From Anderseniella sp963759095 (lineage in GTDB: Bacteria > Pseudomonadota > Alphaproteobacteria > Rhizobiales > Aestuariivirgaceae), in assembly GCA_963759095.1 (NCBI GenBank), contig CAVWYF010000016.1, forward strand, positions 124,001 to 188,000: a stretch of DNA of 64,000 bases. Direction: 5' to 3'. Below are positions 19,669 through 29,433 of this stretch, one piece after another. The notes below the pieces were generated by a model that ran no database searches, was not told the origin of the DNA, and worked only from the letters and a program-made list of their open reading frames with translations. The position numbers and the translations under genes are program-made. The number at the start of each line of letters is the position of its first letter. The stretch's first letter is position 1.

Positions 19669-19869
19669 CTAACGGTTGAACAACCAAAACAACAGGCTCA
19701 GCGCGATGCTGATGATGATCGATGTCATGACCGGGATGTAGATTCGGACATTTTCCCGCTCAATGACGATATCGCCGGGCAATCGTCCAAATCCGAGTTT
19801 TTCCGCCAAAAGCCATGCCACGCCGATGGCAATAAGGATGATTCCGATGAGGATCAACGTCTTTGCCAT
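19669..19869 (-). CDS. DUF2905 family small membrane protein
   Basis: The 66-residue product has two membrane helices (LILIGIILIAIGVAWLLAEK and IPVMTSIIISIALSLLFWLF) separated by GFGRLPGDIVIERENVRIYI, the diagnostic DUF2905 loop. Function is unknown in the family. The start at ATG 19869 (MAKTLIL) fits better than the upstream ATG. It is the first gene of the ligase/dehydrogenase operon. Confidence 0.9.
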   Translation of the reverse strand: MAKTLILIGIILIAIGVAWLLAEKLGFGRLPGDIVIERENVRIYIPVMTSIIISIALSLLFWLFNR

Positions 19870-20177
19870 TTTGCTCTCACTGCAACGCACCTATGTTTGG
19901 ACCGGCCACCTTAAACATGCCTTCGTGAAAGGCTTTGACCGGGATCAATGGCCGGCTCCGATCGCCATGCGAGTTGCGTAACCGGCGTATGCGATTATTG
20001 GAAAACGTGCCGATGGAAGATTGGAATGTCGTAGTAACGGTTAATGAGGACGGCTATGGGAGTGCGGTATGTTGATGATGGGGCGCATATCCGAATTCGA
20101 CTAGCCGGGGAAACAACACTATTTTCCACACGTCAATTTTGCACACCGTATGTCCGGAGTGGGTGGTGGGCTCAACA

Positions 20178-21391
20178 GGTGGACGCAACACTTTAATCTT
20201 TGACCAAAGATGGAGTGTTGGACATGAAGTATCGTCGCCGTATTTATTATTCAGCCGCTCAGCGGGCCGAGATTTGGGATCGTTGGCAGCGCGGGGAGTT
20301 AATGAACTCGATTGGGCGGGTGTTTGATCGGCAATCATCGTCTGTGTTTTCGGTGATCTCTCCCACAGGTGGCATCCGTCCTCCGGACCGCAAACGCGGC
20401 AGGCAAGCTTTGAGCCTAAGTGAACGCGAAGAGATATCTCGAGGGCTCAGTATCAAACAATCCTTGCGTGCTATTGCACGTCACCTGGGCCGCGCACCAT
20501 CTACCATAAGCCGTGAAGTCTATCGCAATGGAGGACGTGCGGCATACCGGGCCACTGCTTCCGATCAGGCTGCATGGGACCGTGCCCTGCGTCCCAAGAC
20601 ATGCAAGCTGGCTTGTCACCCATCTTTGAGCCGCGCAGTATCGGCAAAGCTGCGACGTAAATGGTCACCGCAGCAGATTGCTGGCTGGCTTAAACGCACC
20701 TTTCCGGGAGAGGCGCACAAACAAGTGTCACACGAGACGATATATCGGAGCTTGTACATACAGGCGCGTGGCGTGCTGAAGAAGGAACTTCTGGAACATC
20801 TTCGGGCCAAACGTACGGTTCGCCGCTCCAGGCACGCCAGTCTCAAACGTAATGGATTGGGACAGGTCAAAAATGCCGTCTCGATTAGCGAAAGGCCTGT
20901 ATCTGTGGAGGACCGTGCCGTACCGGGTCATTGGGAAGGCGACCTCATTGGTGGCTCAAAGAACAGCTACATCGCGACACTTGTGGAACGACAATCGCGC
21001 TATGTCATGCTGGTCAAAGTGGCCAACAAGGATACGGAAAGCGTCATCTCGGCATTGATCAAACAGTCTCAAAGGTTGCCAAAGGAACTCTACAAATCCC
21101 TGACCTGGGATCGCGGCAAAGAGCTGGCAGATCATCCACGACTGACAATAGCGACAGATGTCGAAGTCTATTTTTGCGATCCGCAGTCGCCTTGGCAACG
21201 CGGGTCAAACGAAAATACCAACCGTCTGTTGCGACAATATCTGCCGCGCGGAACTGATTTGTCGGTGCATTCCCAGGTAAAGCTAGGCGCAATTGCAAGG
21301 CAGTTGAACGAACGGCCACGCAAGACCTTGCAATATCAAACTCCAGCTGAGAAGTTCGCAGAGTGTGTTGCGGCGATCAGTTGAATCCACA
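20178..21391 (+). mobile_element. IS30-family insertion sequence
   Basis: One IS30 transposase gene lies between imperfect ends GGTGGACGCAACA (20178-20190) and AGTTGAATCCACA (21379-21391), which agree as inverted repeats at 9 of 13 positions. The ends are therefore approximate. The CAGGGAA-rich repeat copy 2 begins about 120 bases after its right end. Confidence 0.65.
20224..21384 (+). CDS. IS30-family transposase
   Basis: The 386-residue product from ATG 20224 has an N-terminal helix-turn-helix region (QSLRAIARHLGRAPSTISRE, about residues 80-99), KWSPQQIAGWLKRTFPG, VSHETIYRSLYIQ, then the catalytic domain: VPGHWEGDLIGGSKNSYIAT (first Asp), LTWDRGKELADH (second Asp) and DPQSPWQRGSNENTNRLLRQ (Glu), ending in LNERPRKTLQYQTPAE. 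All landmarks of an intact IS30 transposase are present. Confidence 0.93.
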   Translation: MKYRRRIYYSAAQRAEIWDRWQRGELMNSIGRVFDRQSSSVFSVISPTGGIRPPDRKRGRQALSLSEREEISRGLSIKQSLRAIARHLGRAPSTISREVYRNGGRAAYRATASDQAAWDRALRPKTCKLACHPSLSRAVSAKLRRKWSPQQIAGWLKRTFPGEAHKQVSHETIYRSLYIQARGVLKKELLEHLRAKRTVRRSRHASLKRNGLGQVKNAVSISERPVSVEDRAVPGHWEGDLIGGSKNSYIATLVERQSRYVMLVKVANKDTESVISALIKQSQRLPKELYKSLTWDRGKELADHPRLTIATDVEVYFCDPQSPWQRGSNENTNRLLRQYLPRGTDLSVHSQVKLGAIARQLNERPRKTLQYQTPAEKFAECVAAIS

Positions 21392-21508
21392 GTTACAAGC
21401 AGACATCCTGACTAGTTACAACCAACGTCCGCTTTAGCCCCGAAAGCACATATGATTGTCCCCAAATTTGAACATCCCTGTTGTCCTCAGTGACTTCCCT
21501 GTTCGGTG

Positions 21509-21735
21509 AATTTTGTTCCCTGTTCCATTTGCAAATTTCCCTGTTCCCAGTTTTAGGGAAATCGACTGCTAAGTAGTTGGGTCTACAGTATTTTCTCAAC
21601 TGGAAATTACCTGATATCGCCGTATTTCTGCGAATTTCCCTGTATTTTCCCGTATATCAGGGAAAATAGCACCAGAGACTGGTTCGCCTCAGACTGCAAA
21701 CACCACCACCCTCATCTGTCTCTCTTCGTGTAATT
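21509..21735. repeat. TTCCCTG/CAGGGAA-rich repeat, copy 2
   Basis: Matches 8099-8328 from AATTTTGTTCCCTGTTCC through GTATTTTCCCGTATATCAGG to the TGTAATT-like end. Heptamers TTCCCTG and CAGGGAA recur within it. It has no coding potential of its own, and translation of the complementary strand gives the repetitive NREx peptides of a spurious frame. Like copy 1, it lies beside an insertion sequence. Confidence 0.75.
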
Positions 21736-22010
21736 GCAGGTCTGTCAGGAATACGCCGACATTCCGGCGGGTTAGCGGAGCCATTGGCGGAACCTTCTGG
21801 CGGTTAGACTCGAATGTTGAGGCTGAACAACCACAAATGCTCGCCGTGTCTCAGGTGGAGAATTCGACCACCAGATGGTTGGGCTTGCCTGGTCCGGTGA
21901 CTGATTGCAGCAACTCCAAATGCGTGGGCGAGGAGATCGGGGAAACCAGGACCAGTTTGCATTCCTTTGACAACACCGAGCCTGGGAGCGCACAGACAGG
22001 TGACCAGTCG

Positions 22011-22877
22011 CTAATGTTCAATCTCTATCCATGGAGCATTCTTGGCCGTGTGGCGTAATTTACTCAGCGCTTCTTCGCGCAACTCTGCGCGCGCTTTCTC
22101 TGTCCAGACTGCGTAAGCTGGAAACGGGAACGAGGGACTGCCCTTGACGACATGTAGCTGTCCGCGCGCAACGTAGTCATCAGCTATGCGATAGGGCAGG
22201 AAAGTCGACTTCTTGTGTTTCATCAAAAACTTCGGAGCTGACGCCCCGACCTGCATCATCAACTGGGGTGGTTTTGCCTCCGGGAACCAACGGCTATGTG
22301 CCATCGCAAACTCGGGCCCCCAGTTTGTGTAGATATAGTCATCGCCTAGAACGTTATCCTTGCCATCTTCACTTGAGACCAGGATGAGACGGTCATCCAT
22401 AATGTGTTCGACCCTGAAGCCCTGGCGAATTTCCGGATTGTACATCACAGCAATATCAAGCACTCCCCGCAGCAGCATGTTTGACATGCTTTGTGGTGTG
22501 CCTATCTGGAAGTTGAACGCCGTTGCAGGAAGAGCCTCGCTCAACTCGCCAAGCCATCTGCTGGAAAGTTCAGGCCACAGGGTATCTTCACAAGCAAGGG
22601 ACAGGCTGCTGTTAATGCCGTCGCGCAGGGAAATCTGATAAACGGCTTCATCCCATAGCTGCAATGCTGATCGAGCATAGGGTTCAAATTTTGCGCCATC
22701 GGGCGTTAAGGCGACGCCACTTTTTGATCGCTCGAACAATCTTTGGCCCAGTGTATCTTCCAGCTTCTGAATCCGAACGCTGATCGCCGACTGCGTCACG
22801 AACATGCGTTCCGCTGCACCGACAAAGCTTTCGGATGCGAGAACATTCAGGAATGTCTTGATAAGTACAATGTCCAT
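22011..22877 (-). CDS. LysR-family transcriptional regulator
   Basis: The 288-residue protein has an N-terminal winged helix (IVLIKTFLNVLASESFVGAA, ERMFVTQSAISVRIQKLE) and LFERSKSGVALTPDGAKFEP, then a periplasmic-binding-type effector domain. LysR proteins usually control a divergent neighbour. Here the divergent genes are DUF2853 and mscL, about 180 bases away. The intergenic region contains an AT-rich stretch near 22900-22940 where its operator could lie. Inducer unknown. Confidence 0.9.
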   Translation of the reverse strand: MDIVLIKTFLNVLASESFVGAAERMFVTQSAISVRIQKLEDTLGQRLFERSKSGVALTPDGAKFEPYARSALQLWDEAVYQISLRDGINSSLSLACEDTLWPELSSRWLGELSEALPATAFNFQIGTPQSMSNMLLRGVLDIAVMYNPEIRQGFRVEHIMDDRLILVSSEDGKDNVLGDDYIYTNWGPEFAMAHSRWFPEAKPPQLMMQVGASAPKFLMKHKKSTFLPYRIADDYVARGQLHVVKGSPSFPFPAYAVWTEKARAELREEALSKLRHTAKNAPWIEIEH

Positions 22878-23057
22878 GACTGATTTCCATTGATGATTTA
22901 TTTTTATACAAACAATAGATTTTATTCGTTTTTAGAATTTATGCAATGCTGTACATATGCTGGTCGTGGGCGATTGATTGCGCGCGTCAAGTGGCGTTAA
23001 GCGAATCTGCGCGGATCAAATGACGCCTTACCAAACACACAAGCTGAGGGAATTTCC

Positions 23058-23399
23058 ATGAGCAAGCGAGACGAACTGATTGCCAAGTATGCAAGCGACC
23101 TGAAAGAAAAGTGTAGCATGACGCCAGACATGAACCTTCTCACCAAGGTCACGGTCGGCTGCGGGCCTTCAATTTACAATGCCGATGCCTCTACAGTTTC
23201 AGGTTCGGACAATTCAGAACTTGAAACCGTGAAGAACAGCTTCCTGATCAAGAAGCTCGGTTTGGCGGATGGCCCGAAACTCGATGAAGCGCTTGCCGCT
23301 GTCATGGATACCTATGGAAGGTCAAACCGGAACAAGTACCGGGCGGTTGTGTATTACATGCTCACCAAACACTTCGGCAAGGAAGCCGTTTACAAATAA
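23058..23399 (+). CDS. DUF2853 family protein
   Basis: The 113-residue soluble protein begins MSKRDELIAKYASDLKEKC and ends NKYRAVVYYMLTKHFGKEAV, both typical of DUF2853. GAGGG lies 9 bases before the ATG. No function is known for the family. mscL follows after 16 bases, so the two are likely co-transcribed. Confidence 0.85.
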   Translation: MSKRDELIAKYASDLKEKCSMTPDMNLLTKVTVGCGPSIYNADASTVSGSDNSELETVKNSFLIKKLGLADGPKLDEALAAVMDTYGRSNRNKYRAVVYYMLTKHFGKEAVYK

Positions 23400-23415
23400 C
23401 CGGAGGGAGTTTTCC

Positions 23416-23823
23416 ATGTTGAATGAATTCAAAGCGTTTGCCTTCAAGGGCAATGTCCTGGACCTGGCTGTTGGCGTGATTATCGCTGGTGCTTTTGGTC
23501 TTATTATCGGTTCCCTGGTTGGCGACATTCTCATGCCGATTGTCGGCGCCATCTTCGGTGGTCTTGATTTCTCGAACATGTTTGCACCGCTCGCAAGCGG
23601 TGTAACCGCAACAACGCTTGATGCCGCCAAGGAACAGGGCGCCGTGCTGGCTTACGGCAGCTTCATCACAGCCGTGGTCAATTTCCTGATCATTGCCTTC
23701 ATCCTGTTCATGATTGTTCGCGCTGCAAACAACATGAAGAAAAAGGAAGAAGCAACGCCATCGGCTCCAGCCGCGGACATTCAGTTGCTGACCGAAATCC
23801 GTGACGCGCTGAAGAAAAAGTAA
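23416..23823 (+). CDS. mscL: Large-conductance mechanosensitive channel MscL
   Basis: The 135-residue product has the family signature MLNEFKAFAFKGNVLDLAVG at the N-terminus, the pore-lining first helix (VIIAGAFGLIIGSLVGDIL), a periplasmic loop and the second helix (FITAVVNFLIIAFILFMIVR), ending in a Lys-rich cytoplasmic helix. It forms a pentameric inner-membrane channel that releases solutes under hypo-osmotic shock. GGAGGGAG provides a strong ribosome site. The gene is full length. Confidence 0.97.
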   Translation: MLNEFKAFAFKGNVLDLAVGVIIAGAFGLIIGSLVGDILMPIVGAIFGGLDFSNMFAPLASGVTATTLDAAKEQGAVLAYGSFITAVVNFLIIAFILFMIVRAANNMKKKEEATPSAPAADIQLLTEIRDALKKK

Positions 23824-23852
23824 GCCTCCACCTTCGAGCAGGAAATGCAGGG

Positions 23853-23882
23853 CCCGGGTCTAGCAGACCCGGGTCTTTGCTT
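23853..23882 (+). terminator. Rho-independent terminator after mscL
   Basis: A perfect 9-base stem CCCGGGTCT / AGACCCGGG with an AGC loop, followed by TCTTTGCTTGTTT, lies 30 bases after the mscL stop. Confidence 0.85.
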
Positions 23883-24144
23883 GTTTGAAAGCCTATTTCT
23901 GACAATGTTTTTGTATGCTTTTGCAGGTGTTTCGTCTTGCTCCATGCCTGCTCACGTGTTGCTGTATCAGTAGTGTGAAGTTGAGCCAGTTCAATGAGTT
24001 ACTTGTAATCGCTGAGGCGTTGAATCAAACTTGCCAAACCAAGTTTGTCCGGATCTGCTGCAGGTAAATGCCATGGTGTCCTCACAACGGACATTGCAAA
24101 ATTGTATGGTGAAGTTCAGGTGCAAACACGAAGAGGATAATATC

Positions 24145-24729
24145 ATGCCGATGTTTCATGAGGGCAATCGCGAGCTTCAGGACAAGTATGGCGGGCGGGC
24201 TGTGGCTGACCGGATTGTCGACCTGGTCGAGACATCGAGCTTTACCGATGAGTTTCGTGATTTTGTAAAGGCGGTCCCGTTCTTCTTTCTGGCGACGTCA
24301 GCAGGCGACAATACTGATTGTTCCTTCAAAGGCGGCGCTCCCGGCTTTGTTCGCGTGACCTCGCCCAGCCAGTTGGTGTTTCCTGACTATGACGGCAACA
24401 GAATGTACAAGTCACTTGGCAACATCGTGAAGAACCCGAATGTGGGCCTGCTGTTCATGAGATTTGGAGCCGAAGAAGGCCAGGGTGAACTCTATCTGAG
24501 ACTGCGGGTCAATGGCCTGGCCAGCCTGCATGACAAGCATCCTGAACTGGCAAACTACCATGGAGCGAAACGTATTGTGCAGGTGGACGTGACCCACATC
24601 TTTCCCAACTGTCCGCGCTATGTGCCACATATGGAACAGGTTGCTCCATCACGTCACATCCCTGAGGAGGGCAGGGAACAACCCACACCGGAGTGGAAGA
24701 AAGTACCGCCAATTGCAGAGTTGCTTTGA
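24145..24729 (+). CDS. Pyridoxamine 5'-phosphate oxidase-family (split-barrel flavin) protein
   Basis: The 194-residue product from ATG 24145 (GAGGA upstream) has the FMN-binding split-barrel pattern: DFVKAVPFFFLATSAGDN, GFVRVTSPSQLVFPDYDGNR, SLGNIVKNPNVGLLFMRF and LRVNGLAS. Members of this group bind FMN or related cofactors and often act as general oxidoreductases. They are not the classical PdxH. The C-terminus ends with an extension rich in Pro and Glu. A frame extension to 24031 has no ribosome site and is not preferred. Confidence 0.85.
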   Translation: MPMFHEGNRELQDKYGGRAVADRIVDLVETSSFTDEFRDFVKAVPFFFLATSAGDNTDCSFKGGAPGFVRVTSPSQLVFPDYDGNRMYKSLGNIVKNPNVGLLFMRFGAEEGQGELYLRLRVNGLASLHDKHPELANYHGAKRIVQVDVTHIFPNCPRYVPHMEQVAPSRHIPEEGREQPTPEWKKVPPIAELL

Positions 24730-24783
24730 CATGACGGGTCCCTCGGCTTTCACTGGGCAGGCATCGATCAACATAGATGGCGG

Positions 24784-25893
<1,110 letters not shown>

Positions 25894-25977
25894 GGGTTTT
25901 CTCTCTTGGGGTAATTGGTTGTGGAATTCGAATTGTCATGTCAGGTGAGACAGGTAAACCGTTGATTGGCAGACCGT

Positions 25978-26298
25978 CTATTCCGGCAAGGTGGCCGTTA
26001 TCTTAATTGAGCTGTACCACTGGGCTAGGCTGGTGATCTCGTCGTCTTTCAAATTCTTGGCGACAACCGTCATCATCTCATGCTCGCGTTTGCCGCTTCT
26101 GAATGCTTTCAACTGGGTTTCCAGGTAAATCTGACTTTCACCGGCGAGGTGAGGCGCTATCGGGATTTTGGCAATGCCGTCGATCCCGTGACAGACCTGG
26201 CACTTCTGCTTTGCCATTTTTCTGCCGGCTTCAGAATCGGCACTTGCCGGCACCGCCGACGCGAGAACCATCAATATCAAGACAACGAAACCGCGCAT
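25978..26298 (-). CDS. Small periplasmic c-type cytochrome (c553-like)
   Basis: From ATG 26298 the 106-residue product has a signal peptide (MRGFVVLILMVLASAVPASA) and a single haem motif CQVCHG near residue 33, with a distal Met candidate in HEMMTVVAKNL. The small monohaem class fits an electron acceptor for a quinoprotein dehydrogenase. It follows the PQQ sugar-dehydrogenase-like gene after a strong hairpin and precedes frmA, suggesting one operon or a processed transcript. Confidence 0.85.
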   Translation of the reverse strand: MRGFVVLILMVLASAVPASADSEAGRKMAKQKCQVCHGIDGIAKIPIAPHLAGESQIYLETQLKAFRSGKREHEMMTVVAKNLKDDEITSLAQWYSSIKITATLPE

Positions 26299-26342
26299 TG
26301 CTGTAGACCTTCTTGTACCTTGCTGGAAACACAAACCGGACA

Positions 26343-26375
26343 GGCCGCCGGCCCGACTGAGCCGGGCCGGCGGCC
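26343..26375. terminator. Strong GC-rich hairpin between PQQ-dehydrogenase and cytochrome c genes
   Basis: A perfect 12-base stem (GGCCGCCGGCCC / GGGCCGGCGGCC, 26343-26354 and 26364-26375) lies in the 94-base gap between the two minus-strand genes. The T-rich side (GATTTTGTC) follows it on the plus strand, so on the coding strand it is more likely an attenuator or RNA-stabilising structure than a full terminator. Confidence 0.55.
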
Positions 26376-26392
26376 GATTTTGTCAGACGCGA

Positions 26393-27637
26393 CTAGTCGC
26401 CGTACGAGATGCGATAAACTGCACCTGCCAGGTCATCGGAGACCAGGATCGAACCGTCCCGCAATTGGGCCACATCGACAGGCCGGCCAAGGTATTCGCC
26501 ATTGCTGTCCAGCCAGCCGTCGGCAAACACCTCAGTGGCACCGGCGCTTCCATCTTCGTTGACGCTGGTGAACATAACCCTTGCGCCAACCGGAGTGGTC
26601 CGGTTCCATGATCCGTGCTGGGCAGAGAAAACACCACCCTTGTACTTGGCCGGGAACTGGCTGCCCGAATAGAAGGTCATGCCAAGGTCGGCGGCATGGG
26701 CGTCCATTTCCACGACAGGATGCACGATGTCGGCCGGTGGTTCTTCACCCTTGTACTCGTTGGTGCGCACGGTACCGCCGCCAAACCAGGGGTGACCGAA
26801 GTTCTGGCCCATGGCAGTTTGCCGGTTCAGCTCTCCGGGAGGAATATCGTCCCCCATGCCGTCCACCTGGTTGTCGGTGAACCAGAGTTCACCGTTTGCC
26901 GGGTTGAAGTCCATGCCGACGGAGTTCCTGATGCCGTAAGTGTAGACCTCGCGATTCTTGCCATCGGTATCAGAGCGGATAACACCGCCTATGCCGTGTT
27001 CCTTGTAGAGATCGAGTTTCTCCTTGGGTGCAACATTGAAAGGCTGTCCCAGGGATATGTACAGTTTTTTGTCGGGACCAATTCGGCAGGTGCGAGCCGT
27101 GTGATTATAGCTTTCTTCTGTTTTGGGCACCAGCGTGCCGGCCTTGAAAACGTTGAATGCGGCCACATCCGGGCTCTCATAAAAGAATTCAGCAGCCGGG
27201 TAGACCAGCACACGATTTTGTTCGGCAATGTAAAGGAAACCATCCGGCGAGAAGCACGGGCCGTTTGGAATGGCCATGGAAAGCGATGGGGCGAAATCCT
27301 TCACTTCGTCAGCCACGCGGTCCTTGTTGCGGTCTGTAACCGACCAGACCTTGGTTTTGCGGGTGCCGACAAATGTCACGATGCCCTGTGGGCCGACCGC
27401 CATGTGGCGGGCGTCCGGTACAATGGCATAAAGTGAAATCTTGAACCCGGCGGGCAACTTGATTTTTTCAAGAGTTTTCTTGATCGCATCGGCATTCTCG
27501 CCCTTCTGGTCAATGTAGGTGAACTCGGTGACACCTGTTGACTGGAAATTGCTGAGCTTTTCGAGATTGTCCGTTGTCTGGGCCGTTGCCAGGGATGAGC
27601 TTGCCAAGAGAAGGCATGCAATGAGTGTATTGCGCAT
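26393..27637 (-). CDS. PQQ-dependent sugar dehydrogenase-like (sorbosone dehydrogenase) protein
   Basis: From ATG 27637, preceded by GGAGGAAT, the 414-residue product has a signal peptide (MRNTLIACLLLASSSLATA) and the six-bladed soluble glucose/sorbosone dehydrogenase fold: LPAGFKISLYAIVPDARHMA, NGPCFSPDGFLYIAEQNRVL, GIRNSVGMDFNPANGELWFT, GQNFGHPWFGG and FSAQHGSWNRTTPVGARV. Such periplasmic proteins bind PQQ and Ca and oxidise sugars or other aldehydes. Its position beside a cytochrome c and formaldehyde dehydrogenase suggests an accessory role in methylotrophy, but the substrate is unknown. The palindrome at 27712-27729 lies 75 bases upstream. Confidence 0.88.
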   Translation of the reverse strand: MRNTLIACLLLASSSLATAQTTDNLEKLSNFQSTGVTEFTYIDQKGENADAIKKTLEKIKLPAGFKISLYAIVPDARHMAVGPQGIVTFVGTRKTKVWSVTDRNKDRVADEVKDFAPSLSMAIPNGPCFSPDGFLYIAEQNRVLVYPAAEFFYESPDVAAFNVFKAGTLVPKTEESYNHTARTCRIGPDKKLYISLGQPFNVAPKEKLDLYKEHGIGGVIRSDTDGKNREVYTYGIRNSVGMDFNPANGELWFTDNQVDGMGDDIPPGELNRQTAMGQNFGHPWFGGGTVRTNEYKGEEPPADIVHPVVEMDAHAADLGMTFYSGSQFPAKYKGGVFSAQHGSWNRTTPVGARVMFTSVNEDGSAGATEVFADGWLDSNGEYLGRPVDVAQLRDGSILVSDDLAGAVYRISYGD

Positions 27638-27711
27638 TTTGGTATTCCTCCCGCCGTAATTGTTAGTAGAAGCCGACCACCTACAGCATTCGCCATATGT
27701 GATCGCCTGCG

Positions 27712-27729
27712 GTAGTAGGTGAATACTAC
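27712..27729. promoter_or_regulatory. Candidate operator, palindrome GTAGTA-N6-TACTAC
   Basis: The sequence GTAGTAGGTGAATACTAC is an inverted repeat (6-base arms). It lies between two divergent operons: 75 bases before the sugar-dehydrogenase-like gene and 182 bases before the SRPBCC gene. Closely matching sites occur at 46472-46489 and 46493-46510 (consensus GTAGTANSTGAATRCTAC). Shared placement in divergent promoter regions of quinoprotein genes supports a regulatory role. The binding protein is not known. Confidence 0.6.
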
Positions 27730-27910
27730 GAGAGAACAATTCCCGTCCAATGGAATGGCGTTGTCAGAAGTAACACGCGGTATTGTGTCTTCGGGCAGCA
27801 CAATGGCCGGGACGTTGTGGTGGCAATTTCGCCGAAGCATGTTTAGTCTTCGACATGGAGAGGCATCGTCTTGCCGGATCAGGATTATATAAAACCACAC
27901 GGAGGAATGG

Positions 27911-28459
27911 ATGAATATTGTCAGGCGTAGCGTAGTGACCGGTGTGGCATTTGTGGCAATGGCGTCACTGGCTGTCGCACATGGTCCAACCCGGAAGAAG
28001 CACACCGAAACCGTCGAAATCAACGTATCGGCCGCAAAGGTCTGGGAGCGCATCGGCAATTTCCAGGACATGTCATGGCATCCCGCCGTCGCCAGGACCG
28101 AAGGCACGAATGGCAACGACATAGGTGCAAAACGTGTGCTCACCCTGCAGGGTGATGGCACAGCGACAATTGCAGAAGAGCTTTACAAATACAGCACCGA
28201 GAAAACGAGCTACTCCTACCGCATCAACAAGGTTGATGTGAAAGTGCTGCCGGTGACCAACTACTCGTCTCACCTCACGGTCAAGCCGATGGGTGACGAA
28301 AAGAGCCTGGTTGAATGGCGCGGTGCGTTTTATCGCGGATACCCCAACAATGATCCGCCGCCGGAACTCAATGAGGCTGCGGCGATCAAGGCGGTCAGCG
28401 GCGTTTACCGCAGTGGGCTTGATGCCCTGAAAAAGGAACTCGAGAACGGCGGAAGTTGA
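27911..28459 (+). CDS. Exported SRPBCC-family (START-like) protein
   Basis: The 182-residue product has a signal peptide (VVTGVAFVAMASLAVAHG) and an SRPBCC pattern: TVEINVSAAKVWERIGNFQD, WHPAVARTEGT and LVEWRGAFYRGY. This helix-grip fold binds hydrophobic ligands or cofactors. GGAGG sits 9 bases before the ATG. It is the first gene of a tightly packed operon with a beta-propeller protein and a two-component system, suggesting a ligand-sensing or envelope role. Actual ligand unknown. Confidence 0.8.
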   Translation: MNIVRRSVVTGVAFVAMASLAVAHGPTRKKHTETVEINVSAAKVWERIGNFQDMSWHPAVARTEGTNGNDIGAKRVLTLQGDGTATIAEELYKYSTEKTSYSYRINKVDVKVLPVTNYSSHLTVKPMGDEKSLVEWRGAFYRGYPNNDPPPELNEAAAIKAVSGVYRSGLDALKKELENGGS

Positions 28460-28467
28460 TTTTGCCC

Positions 28468-29433
28468 ATGCTGCGATCAGCGCGTGCAGTTTTTGCTGCT
28501 GTTGTTGTTGCCTGGGCAATGACAAGTGCCGGGCTGGCGCGTGATCTTGCGTTTGTTACCAATCAGTCAAGCGATGATGTGAGCGTGGTCGATGTTGCGA
28601 CCATGCAGGTGAAAACGACTATCAAGGTCGGTGGAAAACCAGCCGGGGTTGTGGTGTCACCGGATGGCACCCGTGCCTATGTCACAAGTCCCGAGGGCAA
28701 GTATCTGACGGTTCTGGATACCGTGGCCGCAACGGCCGTAAGACGCATACCGCTTAACGGTGGCCCGCTGGGTGTTGCCATCCATCCTGACGGCAAGCAA
28801 ATCTATGTCGCGGACTGGTATGAACACCGGATTTTCGTGATTGATGCGGACAGTGGTGACATCAAGGCAACACTGAAAACCGGAAAATCTCCATCCGGGC
28901 TGGCGGTTTCACCCGATGGCAAATTGTTGGCCAGCGCTGATCGCGACAGCAATCAGGTCACGCTGTTTGATGCACAAAGTCATGAAAAAATCGCCAGCAT
29001 CCCGACCGGCCAGCGGCCGTTCGGCATAACCTTCACGCCAGACGGCAACAGGCTGATGTCGGCTGACGTCGGCTCCAATTCACTTACCGTCATCGATATC
29101 AAAACACGTCAGGCCGTCGGCACGGTAACGGTAGGAGACCACCCTTATGCTGTAGCCTTCGCAAAGGGCAAAGGCTTCGCTACCAATCAGTATGGCGGCA
29201 CAGTGACGGTGTTCGATGAGACTACGCTGAAAGTGCTGGCAACTCTGGAGACCGGAGCATATCCCGAAGGCATTGCAGTGGCATCAGACGGGCGCAGTGT
29301 TCTGGTCGCAAACTGGTTCGACAACACTCTCAGCCGCATTGATGCAGAAACACTTGAGGTGACAGACAGTGTCACAGTGGGCGATGGCCCCCGGGCATTT
29401 GGCAATTTCATTTCCAGTATCGCAGACCAATGA
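28468..29433 (+). CDS. Periplasmic YVTN/YncE-type beta-propeller protein
   Basis: The 321-residue product from ATG 28468 has a signal peptide ending at GLARD and about seven repeats with the YVTN pattern, for example RAYVTSPEGKYLTVLDT, QIYVADWYEHRIFVIDA, GKLLASADRDSNQVTLFD, GFATNQYGGTVTVFDE and SVLVANWFDNTLSRID. Such propellers occur with PQQ enzymes and may bind ligands or proteins. Its stop overlaps the histidine-kinase start by ATGA, so it may be a periplasmic sensor partner. No catalytic residues are evident. Confidence 0.85.
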   Translation: MLRSARAVFAAVVVAWAMTSAGLARDLAFVTNQSSDDVSVVDVATMQVKTTIKVGGKPAGVVVSPDGTRAYVTSPEGKYLTVLDTVAATAVRRIPLNGGPLGVAIHPDGKQIYVADWYEHRIFVIDADSGDIKATLKTGKSPSGLAVSPDGKLLASADRDSNQVTLFDAQSHEKIASIPTGQRPFGITFTPDGNRLMSADVGSNSLTVIDIKTRQAVGTVTVGDHPYAVAFAKGKGFATNQYGGTVTVFDETTLKVLATLETGAYPEGIAVASDGRSVLVANWFDNTLSRIDAETLEVTDSVTVGDGPRAFGNFISSIADQ

